Source of the DNA: Stenotrophomonas oahuensis
Lineage (GTDB): Bacteria > Pseudomonadota > Gammaproteobacteria > Xanthomonadales > Xanthomonadaceae
Direction of reading: 5' to 3'
NCBI RefSeq assembly: GCF_031834595.1
Contig: NZ_CP115541.1
Coordinates: 3,466,501 to 3,530,500 of the forward strand
Length of the DNA: 64,000 nucleotides
The position numbers and the translations under genes were made by a program. Each line of letters begins with the position of its first letter. Position 1 is the stretch's first letter. This document shows, piece after piece, positions 54,613 through 64,000 of the stretch. Under the pieces are notes generated by a model. That model was not told the origin of the DNA, searched no databases, and saw nothing but the letters and a program-made list of their open reading frames with translations.

Positions 54613-55470
54613 ATGTCACCTTCGAAACTCATTCTTATTACCGGCGTCAGCAGCGGCTTCGGTCGTGCACTGGCAGTGGAAGCGCTTGCCGCCGGGCACC
54701 GGGTCGTGGGCACGGTGCGCAACGCGCAAGCGGCGCAGGACTTCGAAGCGCTGGTCCCGGGGCGCGCCTTTGCACGGATGCTGGATGTCACCAACACCGC
54801 TGCGATTGCACCGTTGGTGGAGGCGATTGAAGCGTATCTCGGCCCCATATCCGTGCTGGTCAACAATGCCGGCTACGGTCATGAGGGCGTGCTGGAGGAA
54901 TCCCCGCTGGCAGAAATGCGGCAGCAGTTCGAGGTCAATGTGTTCGGCGCAGTGGCGATGATGCAGGCCGTCCTGCCGCACATGCGCCCGCGTCGCGAGG
55001 GACATATCCTCAACATCACCTCGATGGGCGGGTTCATCACCATGCCGGGCATTGCGTACTACTGCGGCAGCAAGTTTGCTTTGGAGGGCATCAGCGAGGC
55101 TCTGGGCAAGGAAGTGGCGGCGCTGGGTATCCGGGTGACTGCAGTGGCACCTGGCTCATTCCGTACCGACTGGGGAGGTCGTTCGATGGTGCGCAGTCCG
55201 CGCGCGATTGCCGACTATGACGCTTTGTTCGATCCCATTCGCCAGCGGCGGCAGGAGGTCAGTGGGAAGCAGCTGGGCGACCCGCAGAAGGCCGCGCAGG
55301 CGATGCTTGCCGTCATCGACAGTCCAGAACCCCCTGTGCATCTGTTGCTGGGCACCGACGCGCTGCAGCTGGTGCATGCAAAGCTGAAAGCCTTGGAGCA
55401 GGAACTGCGTGAGTGGGAGTCTCTGACGGTCTCTACCGATGGGGGATCGCCGGAAGGGGCGGTGCGTTAG
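54613..55470 (+). CDS. Short-chain dehydrogenase/reductase (classical SDR)
   Basis: 285 residues starting MSPSKLILITGVSSGFGRALAVEAL. Rossmann motif TGxxxGxG appears as TGVSSGFG; NNAG is at about residue 85 and the catalytic YxxxK as YYCGSK. The C-terminal region (RTDWGGRSMVRS) matches SDR enzymes such as those annotated as oxidoreductases of the estradiol/3-keto type. Substrate unknown. Paired with the divergent AraC gene, so a substrate-responsive system. Ends 8 bases from hipA, convergent. Confidence 0.9.
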   Translation: MSPSKLILITGVSSGFGRALAVEALAAGHRVVGTVRNAQAAQDFEALVPGRAFARMLDVTNTAAIAPLVEAIEAYLGPISVLVNNAGYGHEGVLEESPLAEMRQQFEVNVFGAVAMMQAVLPHMRPRREGHILNITSMGGFITMPGIAYYCGSKFALEGISEALGKEVAALGIRVTAVAPGSFRTDWGGRSMVRSPRAIADYDALFDPIRQRRQEVSGKQLGDPQKAAQAMLAVIDSPEPPVHLLLGTDALQLVHAKLKALEQELREWESLTVSTDGGSPEGAVR

Positions 55471-55478
55471 TCCGGGCC

Positions 55479-56786
55479 TCAACGGAGGTCAGTTCGCAGG
55501 CTGCCCGCAATCTGGGTGCGCCAGCTTGGCTCCACGGCAGCAGCTTCGGCAAAGCGCTGCCATTGGCCCACACTGGCGCGTACCTGCTCCACGATGTCAC
55601 GCGCTCTTGGTGCGCTGAGTGAAGCGGTGCGAGCGCACGCCGCAAGATCTTCCAGCGTAAAGTCCTCTCGTTTGCCCTGAATCGACATCTGATGGCGCGC
55701 GGTCCATTCGCCACTCGGGTTGTATGCCCAGGTGATGTCAAACGCCGGTGACAGCGACCAGCGTCCCTGCCGGTCCATCAGGTAGGCGATGTTCTTGACG
55801 TGATCGTCCTGGTTGCGGGCGATTACGTTGAACACCATGCGGCGGTACTGTTCTTCCAGTTGTTCCATCGGCAGATTCAGCTGGCGCATCACCAGTAGCG
55901 CTTGTTCATAGCTGTACGCGCTGGCGTCGTTGAAATCGAGGTGGGCGATGGCGGCCAGGGATTGCATGTGATGCTTGTCGCCATTCGCGTCACGGTCAAA
56001 GCGACGGGTCATGAAGTGGCGACGTCCTCCTTCCTCCAGCAGGCGGCATTCGCTGATGTTGATGCCCGCTTGGCGTGCCATCATGAAGTACGCGTACTCG
56101 ACCGCGCCATAACCTTTGGGGTCTGCGAGTTCCTTGTCGCGGTTGTTGCGCACGCCATCGAACTTCAGCAGCCAATAGCCGAAGCCTGCATCTGCCACGG
56201 CTTGACCTGAACGCACCTCACCTGTCTTTTCGTTCCAGGCAATCACCGCCTTGGCGCGGGCACCGCCCGCCGACGTGCCAACTCGCAGGATGTCGCGCAG
56301 GGCATCGGCGCGGGATTCGTCGCCGAATGAGCCGCGCAGGTTATCGCGGTGGCTCAGTACTTCACTGGCCAGGGCCACCAACGCGTCGATCTGGATTCGC
56401 TGGGCCGTTCGGACACGCGGCCCGTGTACAGGTGCGAACTCGAGCGCGCCCATGCCTCGAGTGCCGGTGTAGCACAGGCGCTCTATGGCGTTGAAACTCT
56501 GCGGGGTACGCCCCTGGGTTGCGAGCCAGGCGTCGATCAGCGTGTTGCCGTACTTGTCGGGCAAGGCGTCGGCTAGAAGTCCAGGCAGACCGTGAAAACT
56601 GTTCGTTGCCAGATCAGGGAAGCGATAGGTCCGGCGCGCTGCCAAGGGCATCATCAGTGGTGCGACTTCGATACCTGAGTTGGCAAACTCCGGGTCATAG
56701 GCGAAGTCGGCCACACGTGCGCCGTTGGCCAAGCTGACAGCACCGATGCGGCTGCCCCACAGGCGCACTTCGGCGGTGGTGCTCAC
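55479..56786 (-). CDS. hipA: HipA-family serine/threonine kinase toxin
   Basis: 435 residues. N-terminal HipA_N couple-like domain (RLWGSRIGAVSLANGARVADFAYDPEF), then the kinase: a Ser/Gly-rich loop (RVGTSAGGARAKAVIAW), catalytic loop NVIARNQDDHVKN (325-332, D327/D328) and the metal site SPAFDITWA (D350). In E. coli HipA phosphorylates glutamyl-tRNA synthetase and slows growth. hipB lies upstream, overlapping by 4 bases. Convergent with the SDR gene. Confidence 0.9.
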   Translation of the reverse strand: MSTTAEVRLWGSRIGAVSLANGARVADFAYDPEFANSGIEVAPLMMPLAARRTYRFPDLATNSFHGLPGLLADALPDKYGNTLIDAWLATQGRTPQSFNAIERLCYTGTRGMGALEFAPVHGPRVRTAQRIQIDALVALASEVLSHRDNLRGSFGDESRADALRDILRVGTSAGGARAKAVIAWNEKTGEVRSGQAVADAGFGYWLLKFDGVRNNRDKELADPKGYGAVEYAYFMMARQAGINISECRLLEEGGRRHFMTRRFDRDANGDKHHMQSLAAIAHLDFNDASAYSYEQALLVMRQLNLPMEQLEEQYRRMVFNVIARNQDDHVKNIAYLMDRQGRWSLSPAFDITWAYNPSGEWTARHQMSIQGKREDFTLEDLAACARTASLSAPRARDIVEQVRASVGQWQRFAEAAAVEPSWRTQIAGSLRTDLR

Positions 56787-57130
56787 TTCTGGTCACCCCA
56801 TACCCAAGGCGTCGGCGGTGGCTCGGCGACTGAAGGTCGCGCCCTCTGTCGTGTTTGCCCACGCCGTTCCAGCAGGTCGATGGGGTTGGGAGCATCTGGC
56901 GGCAACAGCGCATCCAATGCGGTCAGCTGCCCCAGCACCCGCAGACAGCGGATCAGGTTGACGAGCTGGGCAGGAGAGCCATCTTCGAGGCGTTGCACTG
57001 TTCGCTTGGAGACGCCGGCGGCTGTGGCGAGCTGCTCCTGGGTCATGTCCTGGGACAAGCGGAGGGTGGCCAGGCGTTGGCCCAGTTCGATGAGGATGGC
57101 GTCGTCGGTGCTGGTGGTTTGGATGCGCAT
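56783..57130 (-). CDS. hipB: HipB-like XRE antitoxin
   Basis: 115 residues. An XRE helix-turn-helix (about 12-60, LGQRLATLRLSQDMTQEQLATAAGVSKRTVQRLEDG), then LRVLGQLTALDALLPPDAPNPIDLL and a Pro/Arg-rich tail; a typical HipB regulator that represses its own operon and neutralises HipA. Two dyad operators lie at and just before its start. Confidence 0.88.
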   Translation of the reverse strand: MRIQTTSTDDAILIELGQRLATLRLSQDMTQEQLATAAGVSKRTVQRLEDGSPAQLVNLIRCLRVLGQLTALDALLPPDAPNPIDLLERRGQTRQRARPSVAEPPPTPWVWGDQK

Positions 57131-57155
57131 AAAGTGACCCTTGTGGCGCTTTATG
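57127..57155. promoter_or_regulatory. hipBA operator O1
   Basis: CATAAAGTG...CGCTTTATG inverted arms (9 of 12 arm positions pair), overlapping the hipB start codon at 57128-57130. Confidence 0.55.
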
Positions 57156-57168
57156 TCGCATTTCCAAG

Positions 57169-57194
57169 ATAAAGTGTCAAGGATGACGCTTTAT
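57169..57194. promoter_or_regulatory. hipBA operator O2
   Basis: ATAAAGTGTCA-AGGA-TGACGCTTTAT, 11-bp arms with a single mismatch, 38 bases before hipB. A further half site (GTCGCTTTAG) lies at 57231-57240. With O1 it fits HipB repression of its own promoter. Confidence 0.65.
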
Positions 57195-57304
57195 GTCGTT
57201 TCATGTGTGTTTATTTAAGGCGTCAGATATGTCGCTTTAGGTGCGAAAAGGCTGCCTAAATGGCCATTTGTGACGCTTAACGGGCTGTTTGAATTGGCGA
57301 GTCC

Positions 57305-57370
57305 AGCCACGCTGGGCGTGGCGCTACGGGGATGTCCAGCGCCTCGTGGACACGCATGGCGTGTCCCTAC
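57305..57370 (-). repeat. Two minus-oriented SMAG palindromes
   Basis: Units at 57305-57327 (GTAGCGCCACGCC core) and 57348-57370 (GTAGGGACACGCC core) in the hipB-DMT gap, 57242-57396, where no gene is seen. Confidence 0.7.
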
Positions 57371-57396
57371 AGGGGTATCCCGCACCGCGTGTGCCG

Positions 57397-58323
57397 TTAC
57401 TCCTGATGGGCGGCCTGGGTGGCGGCGTTGGATGCTGCGCGGCGTGCCAGCACCGCCTCGCGGTGGGCGATGTAGGCGTTGGCCCCGAGGATGATGCTGG
57501 CCCCGATCACGGTGTACCGATCGATTGTTTCGTTGAACAGCAACCAGCCCAGCAGCGTTACCAGCGGTAGCTGCATGAAGCTGATCGGGGTCAGCGCGGA
57601 GACTTCGCCCAGGCGCAGCGCCCGGGTCCAGAGCAGCTGGCCCACGGTGCCCAGCACGCCGGTTGCCGCCAGCCAGACCCAGGCGATGCCGGTCGGCCAC
57701 ACCCAGGTGAACAGTGCCGGCACCAGCGACAGCGGCACCCAGAACACATACGTGTACAGCACCACCGTATCGGCCCCATCCACGCGGGTGAGCTGCTTGA
57801 TCTGGATCGCCACCAGCGAACTCAACAAGGCGGCCAGCACGGCGACCAGCACGCCGGGCGTGAACGAATCCGCGCCCGGACGCACGATGATCAGCACGCC
57901 GATGAAGCCGCATACCACCGCGGCCCAGCGCCGCACGCGCACCACTTCGCCCAGCAGCAACACCGCAGCGATGGTCACGAACAACGGCGTGGCATACGAA
58001 AGCGAAATCGCCTGCGAGATCGGCAGATGGCCAATCGCCCAGAACGCACACAGCATAGAAGCGAGCCCGATCACACTGCGCAGCAGGTATCGCGGCAACT
58101 GCTGGGTACGAAACACCTTCGGCCCCGAACGCAGCAGCATCGGCAGCAGGGCCACCAAGCCGAACGCGTTGCGGAAGAACGCCACTTCCTGGGTCGGCAC
58201 GTGCGCGGTGGCATAGCGGATGGCGATGGCCATCAGGCCAAACGCCATCGTGCTTCCCAGCATCAGCAGCGCCGCCCGCATCGGAGTGGGGGCGGGCAGG
58301 GCTGGCGGGGCCGGGCTCACCAC
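57397..58323 (-). CDS. DMT-superfamily EamA transporter
   Basis: 308 residues, ten transmembrane helices in two EamA repeats (first half [39 protein letters not shown]; second half from [19 protein letters not shown]). Drug/metabolite transporters of this family export or import amino acids or metabolites; substrate unknown. GTG start overlapping the murB stop; an ATG at 58281 is an alternative. Confidence 0.87.
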   Translation of the reverse strand: MVSPAPPALPAPTPMRAALLMLGSTMAFGLMAIAIRYATAHVPTQEVAFFRNAFGLVALLPMLLRSGPKVFRTQQLPRYLLRSVIGLASMLCAFWAIGHLPISQAISLSYATPLFVTIAAVLLLGEVVRVRRWAAVVCGFIGVLIIVRPGADSFTPGVLVAVLAALLSSLVAIQIKQLTRVDGADTVVLYTYVFWVPLSLVPALFTWVWPTGIAWVWLAATGVLGTVGQLLWTRALRLGEVSALTPISFMQLPLVTLLGWLLFNETIDRYTVIGASIILGANAYIAHREAVLARRAASNAATQAAHQE

Positions 58324-59375
58324 TGTGCGCCGATCAGGCGCGGCTCGGGTTCAATGGGCACGCCGAACTTCTCCAGCACCGAAGCGGAGATGCGCCGGGC
58401 CAGATCCAGCAGTTGGCCGCCGGTAGCGTTGCCGTGGTTCACCAGCACCAACGCATGGCTCGGAGCCACGCCGGCGTCGCCGTCGCGATAGCCCTTCCAG
58501 CCGCAGGCTTCGATCATCCACGCAGCAGATACCTTGCGGTGGGTGTCCTGCGCGGCCGGGTACACCGGAATGTCCGGGTACTGCTGCAGCAGCACGTCCA
58601 CCTGGTCCAGCGGCAGCACCGGGTTCTTGAAGAAGCTGCCGGCGTTACCCAGCACGTCCGGGTCGGGCAGCTTGCGGCGGCGGATCGCGATCACCGCGTT
58701 GGCCACATCAGCGGCCACCGGCAGTTCCACGCCCATCGCCTGCATTTCCTCGGCGATGCCGGCATAACCCACGCGCAGGTCGTGCAGCAGCGGCAGTCGC
58801 AGTTCAATGGCGGTGATCAGGTAGCGGTCCGGTTCGTGCTTGAACAGACTGTCGCGGTAGCCGAACTGGCAGGCGTCGGCCTCCAGTCGCACCCATGCCT
58901 GCTCGGCACGGTCCCACGCTTCCACCGCGTTGATGAATTCATCCACCTGCACGCCATACGCACCGATGTTCTGGATCGGCGCGGCACCGGCGGTGCCGGG
59001 AATCAGGGCCAGATTCTCGAGCCCGGAAAGACCATTCTGCAGCGACCACATCACCAGCCCGTGCCAGTTCACGCCGGCCCCGGCGCGCACCACGGTGTGG
59101 TCGGCACGGTGTTCCAGCGCGGTGATCTCGCGGTTGGCGAACACCAGCACGGTGCCCGGCACATCGTCGGCAATCAGCACGTTGCTGCCGGCACCCAGCA
59201 CCAGCAGCGGCTTGCCGGCAACTTCAGGCAGGGCCAGCACTTCCGGCAGCAGGGTGACGTCGTGCAGTTCCAGCAGGCGCTCGGCGCTGGCATCAACGTG
59301 GAAGGTGTTCAGCGCCTTCAGCGAGGCGTTCTCGGTCAGCGTCCAGGCGGTCATGGCAGGCATTGCGTCACTCAT
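58317..59375 (-). CDS. murB: UDP-N-acetylenolpyruvoylglucosamine reductase
   Basis: 352 residues from the ATG at 59375, which overlaps the pyrD stop (ATGA). FAD-dependent reduction of enolpyruvyl-UDP-GlcNAc to UDP-MurNAc in peptidoglycan synthesis. FAD-binding [33 protein letters not shown], the YRDSLFK active-site stretch and [11 protein letters not shown] with the proton-donating Ser are clear; the C terminus matches type I MurB. Start choice rests on the overlap; the open frame extends upstream but is not MurB-like. Confidence 0.95.
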   Translation of the reverse strand: MSDAMPAMTAWTLTENASLKALNTFHVDASAERLLELHDVTLLPEVLALPEVAGKPLLVLGAGSNVLIADDVPGTVLVFANREITALEHRADHTVVRAGAGVNWHGLVMWSLQNGLSGLENLALIPGTAGAAPIQNIGAYGVQVDEFINAVEAWDRAEQAWVRLEADACQFGYRDSLFKHEPDRYLITAIELRLPLLHDLRVGYAGIAEEMQAMGVELPVAADVANAVIAIRRRKLPDPDVLGNAGSFFKNPVLPLDQVDVLLQQYPDIPVYPAAQDTHRKVSAAWMIEACGWKGYRDGDAGVAPSHALVLVNHGNATGGQLLDLARRISASVLEKFGVPIEPEPRLIGAQW

Positions 59376-60427
59376 AGGGGAGCCACCGCGCCACGGCTGG
59401 GGGCTTCGCGTCGTCGGCGGATGGCTTCCACGCACTCATGCACCAACGCCGGGCCACGGAAGATCAGGCCGCTGTAGCACTGCACCAGCGCCGCACCGGC
59501 GGCCATCTTGGCCACCGCATCAGCACCGGACAGAATGCCGCCCACGCCGATCAGCGGCACCGATTCGGGCAGGCGTGCGCGCAGACGACGCAGCACCAGC
59601 GTGCTCTGGCTGATCAGCGGTGCACCGGAAAGGCCGCCGGCTTCCGACGCCAGCGGGCTGCCGGCAATCAGGCTGCGGTCCACCGTGGTGTTGGTGGCAA
59701 TCACGCCGTCCACGTTCAATTCGCCCAGCACGCGGGCGGCGGCATCAATGTCGCGGTCGCTGAGGTCTGGGGCCACCTTCACCAGCATCGGCACGCGGCG
59801 GCCGTGCTGCGCGGCCAGCGCTTCCTGGCTGTCACGCAGCTGCGAGATCAGCTGTCGCAGCGCGGTTTCTTCCTGCAGTTCACGCAGACCGGCGGTGTTC
59901 GGCGACGAGATGTTCACCGTGATGTAGTCGGCCAGCGGATACACCTTCTGCAGGCAGTGGTGGTAGTCGTCGAAGGCATTCTCGTTCGGCGTGTCTTTGT
60001 TCTTGCCGATGTTGATGCCCAGCAGCCCGGTACGACGGCGGCTGCGTTCCACGTTGCGCACCAGCGCGTCCACGCCCGCATTGTTGAAGCCCATGCGGTT
60101 GATGATGGCCTGCTGTTCCGGCAGCCGGAACAGGCGGGGCTTCGGGTTGCCTTCCTGCGGACGCGGGGTGATCGTGCCGATCTCCACGAAGCCAAATCCG
60201 AGCGCGAACAGCGCATCGATGTGGTCGCCGTTCTTGTCCAGCCCGGCGGCCAGGCCGACCGGGTTGGGGAAGCGCAGCCCGAACACATTCGTGGGCAGTG
60301 GCGCGGAGCGGGCGGCCAGCAGCGGCGTGGTGCCGGTGCGGTAGGCCATGTCCAGCGCGCTCAGGGTCAGGCCGTGGGCGCGTTCGGCATCAAGCGAGAA
60401 GAGCAGGGGACGGGCAAGCGAATACAT
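59372..60427 (-). CDS. pyrD: Dihydroorotate dehydrogenase (quinone), class 2
   Basis: 351 residues. N-terminal amphipathic membrane-binding helix ([25 protein letters not shown]), FMN-barrel motifs [17 protein letters not shown], the catalytic Ser region [15 protein letters not shown], and late [11 protein letters not shown] and [19 protein letters not shown]. Oxidises dihydroorotate and passes electrons to quinone in pyrimidine synthesis. Between a methyltransferase and murB on the minus strand. Confidence 0.96.
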   Translation of the reverse strand: MYSLARPLLFSLDAERAHGLTLSALDMAYRTGTTPLLAARSAPLPTNVFGLRFPNPVGLAAGLDKNGDHIDALFALGFGFVEIGTITPRPQEGNPKPRLFRLPEQQAIINRMGFNNAGVDALVRNVERSRRRTGLLGINIGKNKDTPNENAFDDYHHCLQKVYPLADYITVNISSPNTAGLRELQEETALRQLISQLRDSQEALAAQHGRRVPMLVKVAPDLSDRDIDAAARVLGELNVDGVIATNTTVDRSLIAGSPLASEAGGLSGAPLISQSTLVLRRLRARLPESVPLIGVGGILSGADAVAKMAAGAALVQCYSGLIFRGPALVHECVEAIRRRREAPSRGAVAPL

Positions 60428-60436
60428 AGGGTCCAG

Positions 60437-61207
60437 TCAGTCCAGCGTGCCGATGAAGGCACGGGTTTGATACTCGAAGGCAATGCGACCGTCGACCGCG
60501 TGTGCGTCGAACAGCTGTTGCAGGGCCACCAGCATCGGCGCGTGGCGCGGATGCTCCGGCGGCGGTGCGTACGAGGAAGAAAGCAGCCGGCCACGCAGGC
60601 CGTCGGCGTCCATGTGCTGCACGTTGGGGAAGTTGGCCATGGCACGGAAACCGCTGCCGAACCAGGCTTTCATGGTGGCATCGTCCTGGTAGCGTTCGGC
60701 CACTTCGGTGTAATCGGTGCCGAATTCCAGCAGCAGCTGTTCGTAGCCGATCAGGAACGGCGAGGAATCCAGCAGGCGCGAATTCCAGAACACCAGTGCC
60801 TGCCCACCCGGATGCAGAATGCGCCGCCATTCCGCGCGCACTGCCTCCATGTCGAACCAGTGGAAGGCCTGCGCCGCGCTGACCAGACCCACGCTGTCGT
60901 CGGCCAGGGTGGTCGCTTCGGCGGTGCCGTCCACCAGTTTCAGGCGCAGATAGTCCGGGCTGAGCCAGGCGTCGGCGGCGTTGCGCATGGCCGCATTCGG
61001 TTCCACCGCGATCACCGGGTGGCCGGCGGCCAGGAACAGACGGGTGGAGATGCCGGTGCCGGCTCCGATGTCGGCCACCAGCGTTTCGGTGGGCACGCCC
61101 ATGTCGTGGTGCAGCCAGTCCAGCAGCGCCGGCGGATAGCCCGGCCGGTAGCGGACATAATCCGCGACGCGGTTGCTGAAGCGCTCGGTGGCGTCAGAAG
61201 GACTCAT
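60437..61207 (-). CDS. Class I SAM-dependent methyltransferase
   Basis: 256 residues from the ATG at 61207 (MSPSDATERFSNRVADYVRYRPGYP). SAM-binding motif I VADIGAGTGIST, then VEPNAAMRNAA (motif II), AAQAFHWFD and RILHPGGQALVFW (motif IV-V). RFSNRVADYVRYRPGYPPALLDWL is typical of a small-molecule methyltransferase subgroup whose substrates are mostly unknown. 9 bases upstream of pyrD; stop of the DUF4190 gene lies 8 bases before its start. Confidence 0.85.
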   Translation of the reverse strand: MSPSDATERFSNRVADYVRYRPGYPPALLDWLHHDMGVPTETLVADIGAGTGISTRLFLAAGHPVIAVEPNAAMRNAADAWLSPDYLRLKLVDGTAEATTLADDSVGLVSAAQAFHWFDMEAVRAEWRRILHPGGQALVFWNSRLLDSSPFLIGYEQLLLEFGTDYTEVAERYQDDATMKAWFGSGFRAMANFPNVQHMDADGLRGRLLSSSYAPPPEHPRHAPMLVALQQLFDAHAVDGRIAFEYQTRAFIGTLD

Positions 61208-61214
61208 GCGCACC

Positions 61215-61499
61215 TCATGAATAGTTGGGGACCATCCACAGCAGACCGCCAATGAACAGCACGAACAGCAGAATGCCCAGCAGGCACAACCCCACCATCA
61301 GGTAGCCCATGATCAGGCCGGCCAGCGCCATGCCGTCGCCTTCCTGAGTGCCCGCGCTGCGGCGGATTTCCCCGCGGGCCATGTGCCCGGTGATGATCGC
61401 CACAATGCTGCCCAGCGCGGGCAGGGCGGTCCAGCCCAGAATGCCGGCGATCAGGCTGATCAGGGCCATGGTGTTGGTTTGACGTACGGGCAGGTTCAT
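61215..61499 (-). CDS. DUF4190-type small membrane protein
   Basis: 94 residues, two to three hydrophobic helices: ALISLIAGILGWTALPALGSIVAIITGHMARGEIRR and GMALAGLIMGYLMVGLCLLGILLFVLFIG. The I-x-GH-x-A-x-xxI-R motif between them is the DUF4190 hallmark. Function unknown; likely cotranscribed with the methyltransferase. Confidence 0.85.
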   Translation of the reverse strand: MNLPVRQTNTMALISLIAGILGWTALPALGSIVAIITGHMARGEIRRSAGTQEGDGMALAGLIMGYLMVGLCLLGILLFVLFIGGLLWMVPNYS

Positions 61500-61582
61500 C
61501 CGGGTCCTCCATGGCAGGACCTACATGATAGAGCCTGACTGGGGTTTAGCCCATCAAAACCGCCGGAATTCCGACGCAGGTC

Positions 61583-62425
61583 TCAGCCCATCAATACCTG
61601 ACCGCCGTCCACCACCAGGGTCTGGCCGGTGACCCAGCGGGCCAGCGGGGAACACAGGAACAGGGCGGCATCGGCAATCTCTTCCGGTGCGCCGAAGCGA
61701 CCGAACGGAATCTTGGCCAGCGTGCCGTGATACAGGGCGGGGTCTTCCGTGCGCCGGCGGTCCCACAGGCCGTCCGGGAACTCGATGGAGCCGGGTGCGA
61801 TGGCATTCACCCGGATGCGGTCCGGTGCCAGACCCAGCGCCTGCGAGGTGGTGTAGTGCATCAGTGCCGCCTTGGCGGCGGCGTAGGGTGCCGCACCGGG
61901 GCGCGGCTGCATCCCGGCAATGGAGCCCAGGTTGAGAATGCAGGCATCGGTGGCCTGCCGCAGCCAGGGCAGGGCGAGGCGCGAGGTACGCACGGCGGCC
62001 ATCAGGTCCACGTTGAGGCTGGCTTCCCAGCCGGCGTCATCGTCGACCATGCCGTAGCCGGTGGCGTTGTTCACCAGTACATCGATGCCGCCCAAGGCGT
62101 TGGCGGCGGCTTCCAGCCAGCGCTGGATGTCCTCGGGTTTGCCAAGATCGGCAGGCACGGTGTGGATGTCCATACCGGCCAGCGACGCATCCGCCCGCAG
62201 CGCGGCCAACCCGGCCTCGCCACGTGCGCACACCGAAACATGGGCCCCTGCGCGGGCAAAGGCCAGTGCCATGCACCGGCCAATGCCCTTGCTGCCCCCG
62301 GCCACCAGAACGCGGCGGCCGGAAAAATCCAGCACGCGCCGGCCATCTATCGCGCCATCGGGGGCGCTGATGGCCCCCGGTAGGTGCCGACCGTTGGTCG
62401 GCACATTGCCCGGCACGTTCGCCAT
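61583..62425 (-). CDS. SDR-family oxidoreductase with a repeat-derived N terminus
   Basis: 280 residues from the ATG at 62425 (TGATG overlap with the aldehyde dehydrogenase stop). SDR motifs: RRVLVAGGSKGIGRCMALAFARAG (NAD-binding TGxxxGIG read as AGGSKGIG), LVNNATG, catalytic YAAAK, and RVNAIAPGSIEF. SDRs normally start just before the glycine motif; here ~30 extra residues precede it, and they are encoded by a SMAG palindrome (62379-62404, peptide VPTNGRHLP). A GTG at 62335 would give a normal N terminus. Probable role: oxidation next to the aldehyde dehydrogenase; substrate unknown. Confidence 0.85.
   Translation of the reverse strand: MANVPGNVPTNGRHLPGAISAPDGAIDGRRVLDFSGRRVLVAGGSKGIGRCMALAFARAGAHVSVCARGEAGLAALRADASLAGMDIHTVPADLGKPEDIQRWLEAAANALGGIDVLVNNATGYGMVDDDAGWEASLNVDLMAAVRTSRLALPWLRQATDACILNLGSIAGMQPRPGAAPYAAAKAALMHYTTSQALGLAPDRIRVNAIAPGSIEFPDGLWDRRRTEDPALYHGTLAKIPFGRFGAPEEIADAALFLCSPLARWVTGQTLVVDGGQVLMG
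62379..62404 (+). repeat. SMAG palindrome within the SDR 5' coding region
   Basis: GGTAGGTGCCGACC-GTT-GGTCGGCAC, plus-oriented, antisense to the SDR. Either the repeat is translated or translation begins downstream. Confidence 0.7.
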
Positions 62426-63954
62426 CACAGATCGAACTTGATGCCCTGTGCCAGCGGCAGCGAATCCGAATAATTGATGGTGTTGGTCTGGCGGCGCATG
62501 TAGACCTTCCATGCATCCGAACCCGACTCACGACCACCGCCGGTGTCCTTCTCGCCGCCAAACGCGCCGCCGATCTCCGCACCCGAGGTGCCGATGTTGA
62601 CGTTGGCAATGCCGCAGTCCGAACCGGCCGCCGACAGGAAGCGCTCGGCCGCCTTCAGGTTCTGGGTGAAGATCGACGACGACAGGCCCTGCGGCACGCC
62701 GTTCTGCATGTCGATGGCTTCGTCCAGCGTGCTGTACTTCATTACGTACAGAATGGGCGCGAAGGTTTCGTGCTGCACCACTTCGTCGCTGTTCTTCAGG
62801 CCGGTGACAATCGCCGGCAGCACGAAGTTGCCCGGGCGATCAATACGCGTGCCGCCGGTTTCCACCGTGCCGCCGCTGGCCTTGGCCTTCTCAATCGAGG
62901 CCAGGAACTGCTGCACCGCGCTGTCGCTGTTCAGTGGGCCCATCAGGTTGGCGGCGTCGGTCGGGTCGCCGATCTTGCCTTCCACCTGCTTGTACGCCTT
63001 CTTCAGCGTGGCCAGCACGTTGTCGTAGATCGATTCGTGCACGATCAGGCGGCGCGTGGTGGTGCAGCGCTGGCCGGCCGTACCGACCGCGCCAAACACG
63101 ATACCCGGCACGGCCAGCTTCAGGTCGGCGGTTTCGTCCAGGATGATGGCGTTGTTGCCGCCCAGTTCCAGCAGGCAGCGGCCCAGGCGGCGCGCGACCT
63201 TTTCGTTCACCGTGCGGCCCACCTGGGTGGAGCCGGTGAAGCTGATCAGTGGAATGCGGCGGTCTTCCACCAGCTTTTCCGACAGCGCGGTGCCGGCGTC
63301 GTTGATCAGGAAGAAGATGTCCGGGAAGCCGGCATCGCGCAGCGCTTCATTGCAGATGCGCATCGAGGCAATAGCGGTCAGCGGGGTCTTGTTGGACGGC
63401 TTCCAGATGCAGATATCACCGCAGATGGCGGCCAGGAACGAGTTCCACGCCCACACCGCAACCGGGAAGTTGAACGCACTGATGATGCCGACCAGGCCCA
63501 GCGGCTGGTACTGCTCATACATGCGGTGGCCCGGGCGCTCGGAATGCATGGTGTAGCCATACAGCATGCGGCTCTGACCCACGGCGAAGTCGGCGATGTC
63601 GATCATCTCCTGCACTTCACCGTCGCCTTCCGGCTTGCTCTTGCCCATTTCCAGCGCAACCAGCGAGCCCAGCGCGTCCTTGTTGGCGCGCAGCGCTTCG
63701 CCACACAGGCGCACGGCTTCGCCACGGCGCGGGGCCGGGGTGGTGCGCCACACCTTGAAGGCTTCCTGGGCGCGGGCAACCACGGTTTCGTAGTCGGCCT
63801 CGGTGGTGGCATGCACCTGGGCGATGGATTCACCCGTGGTCGGGTTCACCGGCGTGATCACCCCGGCGCTGGCCGTGGACCATTCGCCATTGCCAAGGTA
63901 GGTGCCAGCGTTGGTTGCATCCAGGCCAAGGGCCTTGAGCAGGGCAGAGGACAT
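62425..63954 (-). CDS. ALDH7-type aldehyde dehydrogenase (alpha-aminoadipic semialdehyde/piperideine-6-carboxylate type)
   Basis: 509 residues from the ATG at 63954. Catalytic C297 (GQRCTTTRR), general base E263 (LLELGGNNA) and N162 (SAFNFPV) are present, with [10 protein letters not shown] for cofactor binding. [26 protein letters not shown] and the end [45 protein letters not shown] match the ALDH7/antiquitin group (AmaB in pseudomonads), which oxidises alpha-aminoadipic semialdehyde in lysine/pipecolate breakdown. The start lies ~45 bases from the right edge of the window. Confidence 0.92.
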   Translation of the reverse strand: MSSALLKALGLDATNAGTYLGNGEWSTASAGVITPVNPTTGESIAQVHATTEADYETVVARAQEAFKVWRTTPAPRRGEAVRLCGEALRANKDALGSLVALEMGKSKPEGDGEVQEMIDIADFAVGQSRMLYGYTMHSERPGHRMYEQYQPLGLVGIISAFNFPVAVWAWNSFLAAICGDICIWKPSNKTPLTAIASMRICNEALRDAGFPDIFFLINDAGTALSEKLVEDRRIPLISFTGSTQVGRTVNEKVARRLGRCLLELGGNNAIILDETADLKLAVPGIVFGAVGTAGQRCTTTRRLIVHESIYDNVLATLKKAYKQVEGKIGDPTDAANLMGPLNSDSAVQQFLASIEKAKASGGTVETGGTRIDRPGNFVLPAIVTGLKNSDEVVQHETFAPILYVMKYSTLDEAIDMQNGVPQGLSSSIFTQNLKAAERFLSAAGSDCGIANVNIGTSGAEIGGAFGGEKDTGGGRESGSDAWKVYMRRQTNTINYSDSLPLAQGIKFDL

Positions 63955-64000
63955 GCAAACTCCTGTTGCGTATCGAAATGGGTGCAGACCCACCATTCTA

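Overview
The window is about 65 percent GC with dense genes, short overlaps and GTG/TTG starts. It reads as chromosomal DNA of a gammaproteobacterium of the Xanthomonadaceae, most likely Stenotrophomonas (S. maltophilia complex). The evidence is the core gene order (cmk-rpsA-ihfB-lapA-lapB; rlmN-pilF-rodZ-yfgM-bamB-der), a protein with the Xanthomonadaceae type IV secretion signal (XVIPCD), and many short GTAG-headed palindromes of the kind described as SMAG repeats in S. maltophilia. No tRNA, rRNA, CRISPR array, transposase or integrase was seen. Layout, 1-37.5 kb (mostly core): a double-RND efflux operon cut by the left edge; a minus-strand group with a TraB-like membrane protein, a GNAT acetyltransferase and the agmatine-to-putrescine pair aguB/aguA, whose 559-base spacer holds two long hairpin elements; a zinc-ligand-poor L36; cmk-rpsA-ihfB-lapAB; a polyprenyl-phosphate sugar transferase, a WbpM-type dehydratase and galU (surface polysaccharide precursors); a fatty-acid oxidation operon (PsrA-like TetR, fadB-like, thiolase) with a visible operator; ndk-rlmN-pilF-rodZ-yfgM-bamB-der; a rhodanese-MoeB fusion; a KefB/C-type antiporter; folD; guaB-guaA. 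37.6-46.6 kb (accessory): a RelE/ParE-Phd toxin-antitoxin pair; a TetR gene and a membrane protein gene that share an exact 14-base operator; an XRE plus AbiEii-type nucleotidyltransferase pair whose second gene seems frameshifted at its start; a 913-residue zeta-toxin/XVIPCD protein preceded by two paralogous 114-residue genes that look like immunity genes; four copies of a 58-bp repeat around small unknown genes; and a 12-unit 9-bp minisatellite. 46.6-64 kb (mixed): a DUF3592-like membrane protein; a two-gene module of an XRE/degenerate-NTPase protein and a membrane-anchored STAND-like ATPase; an APH-fold kinase; a serine beta-lactamase-like hydrolase; a divergent AraC/SDR pair; hipBA with two visible operators; then housekeeping genes on the minus strand (DMT transporter, murB, pyrD, a methyltransferase, an SDR and an ALDH7-type aldehyde dehydrogenase). 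The strongest candidate for a little-described system is the zeta/XVIPCD protein with tandem putative immunity paralogs (40864-44412), beside the 58-bp repeat family. All family assignments come from reading the sequence; no database search was run.
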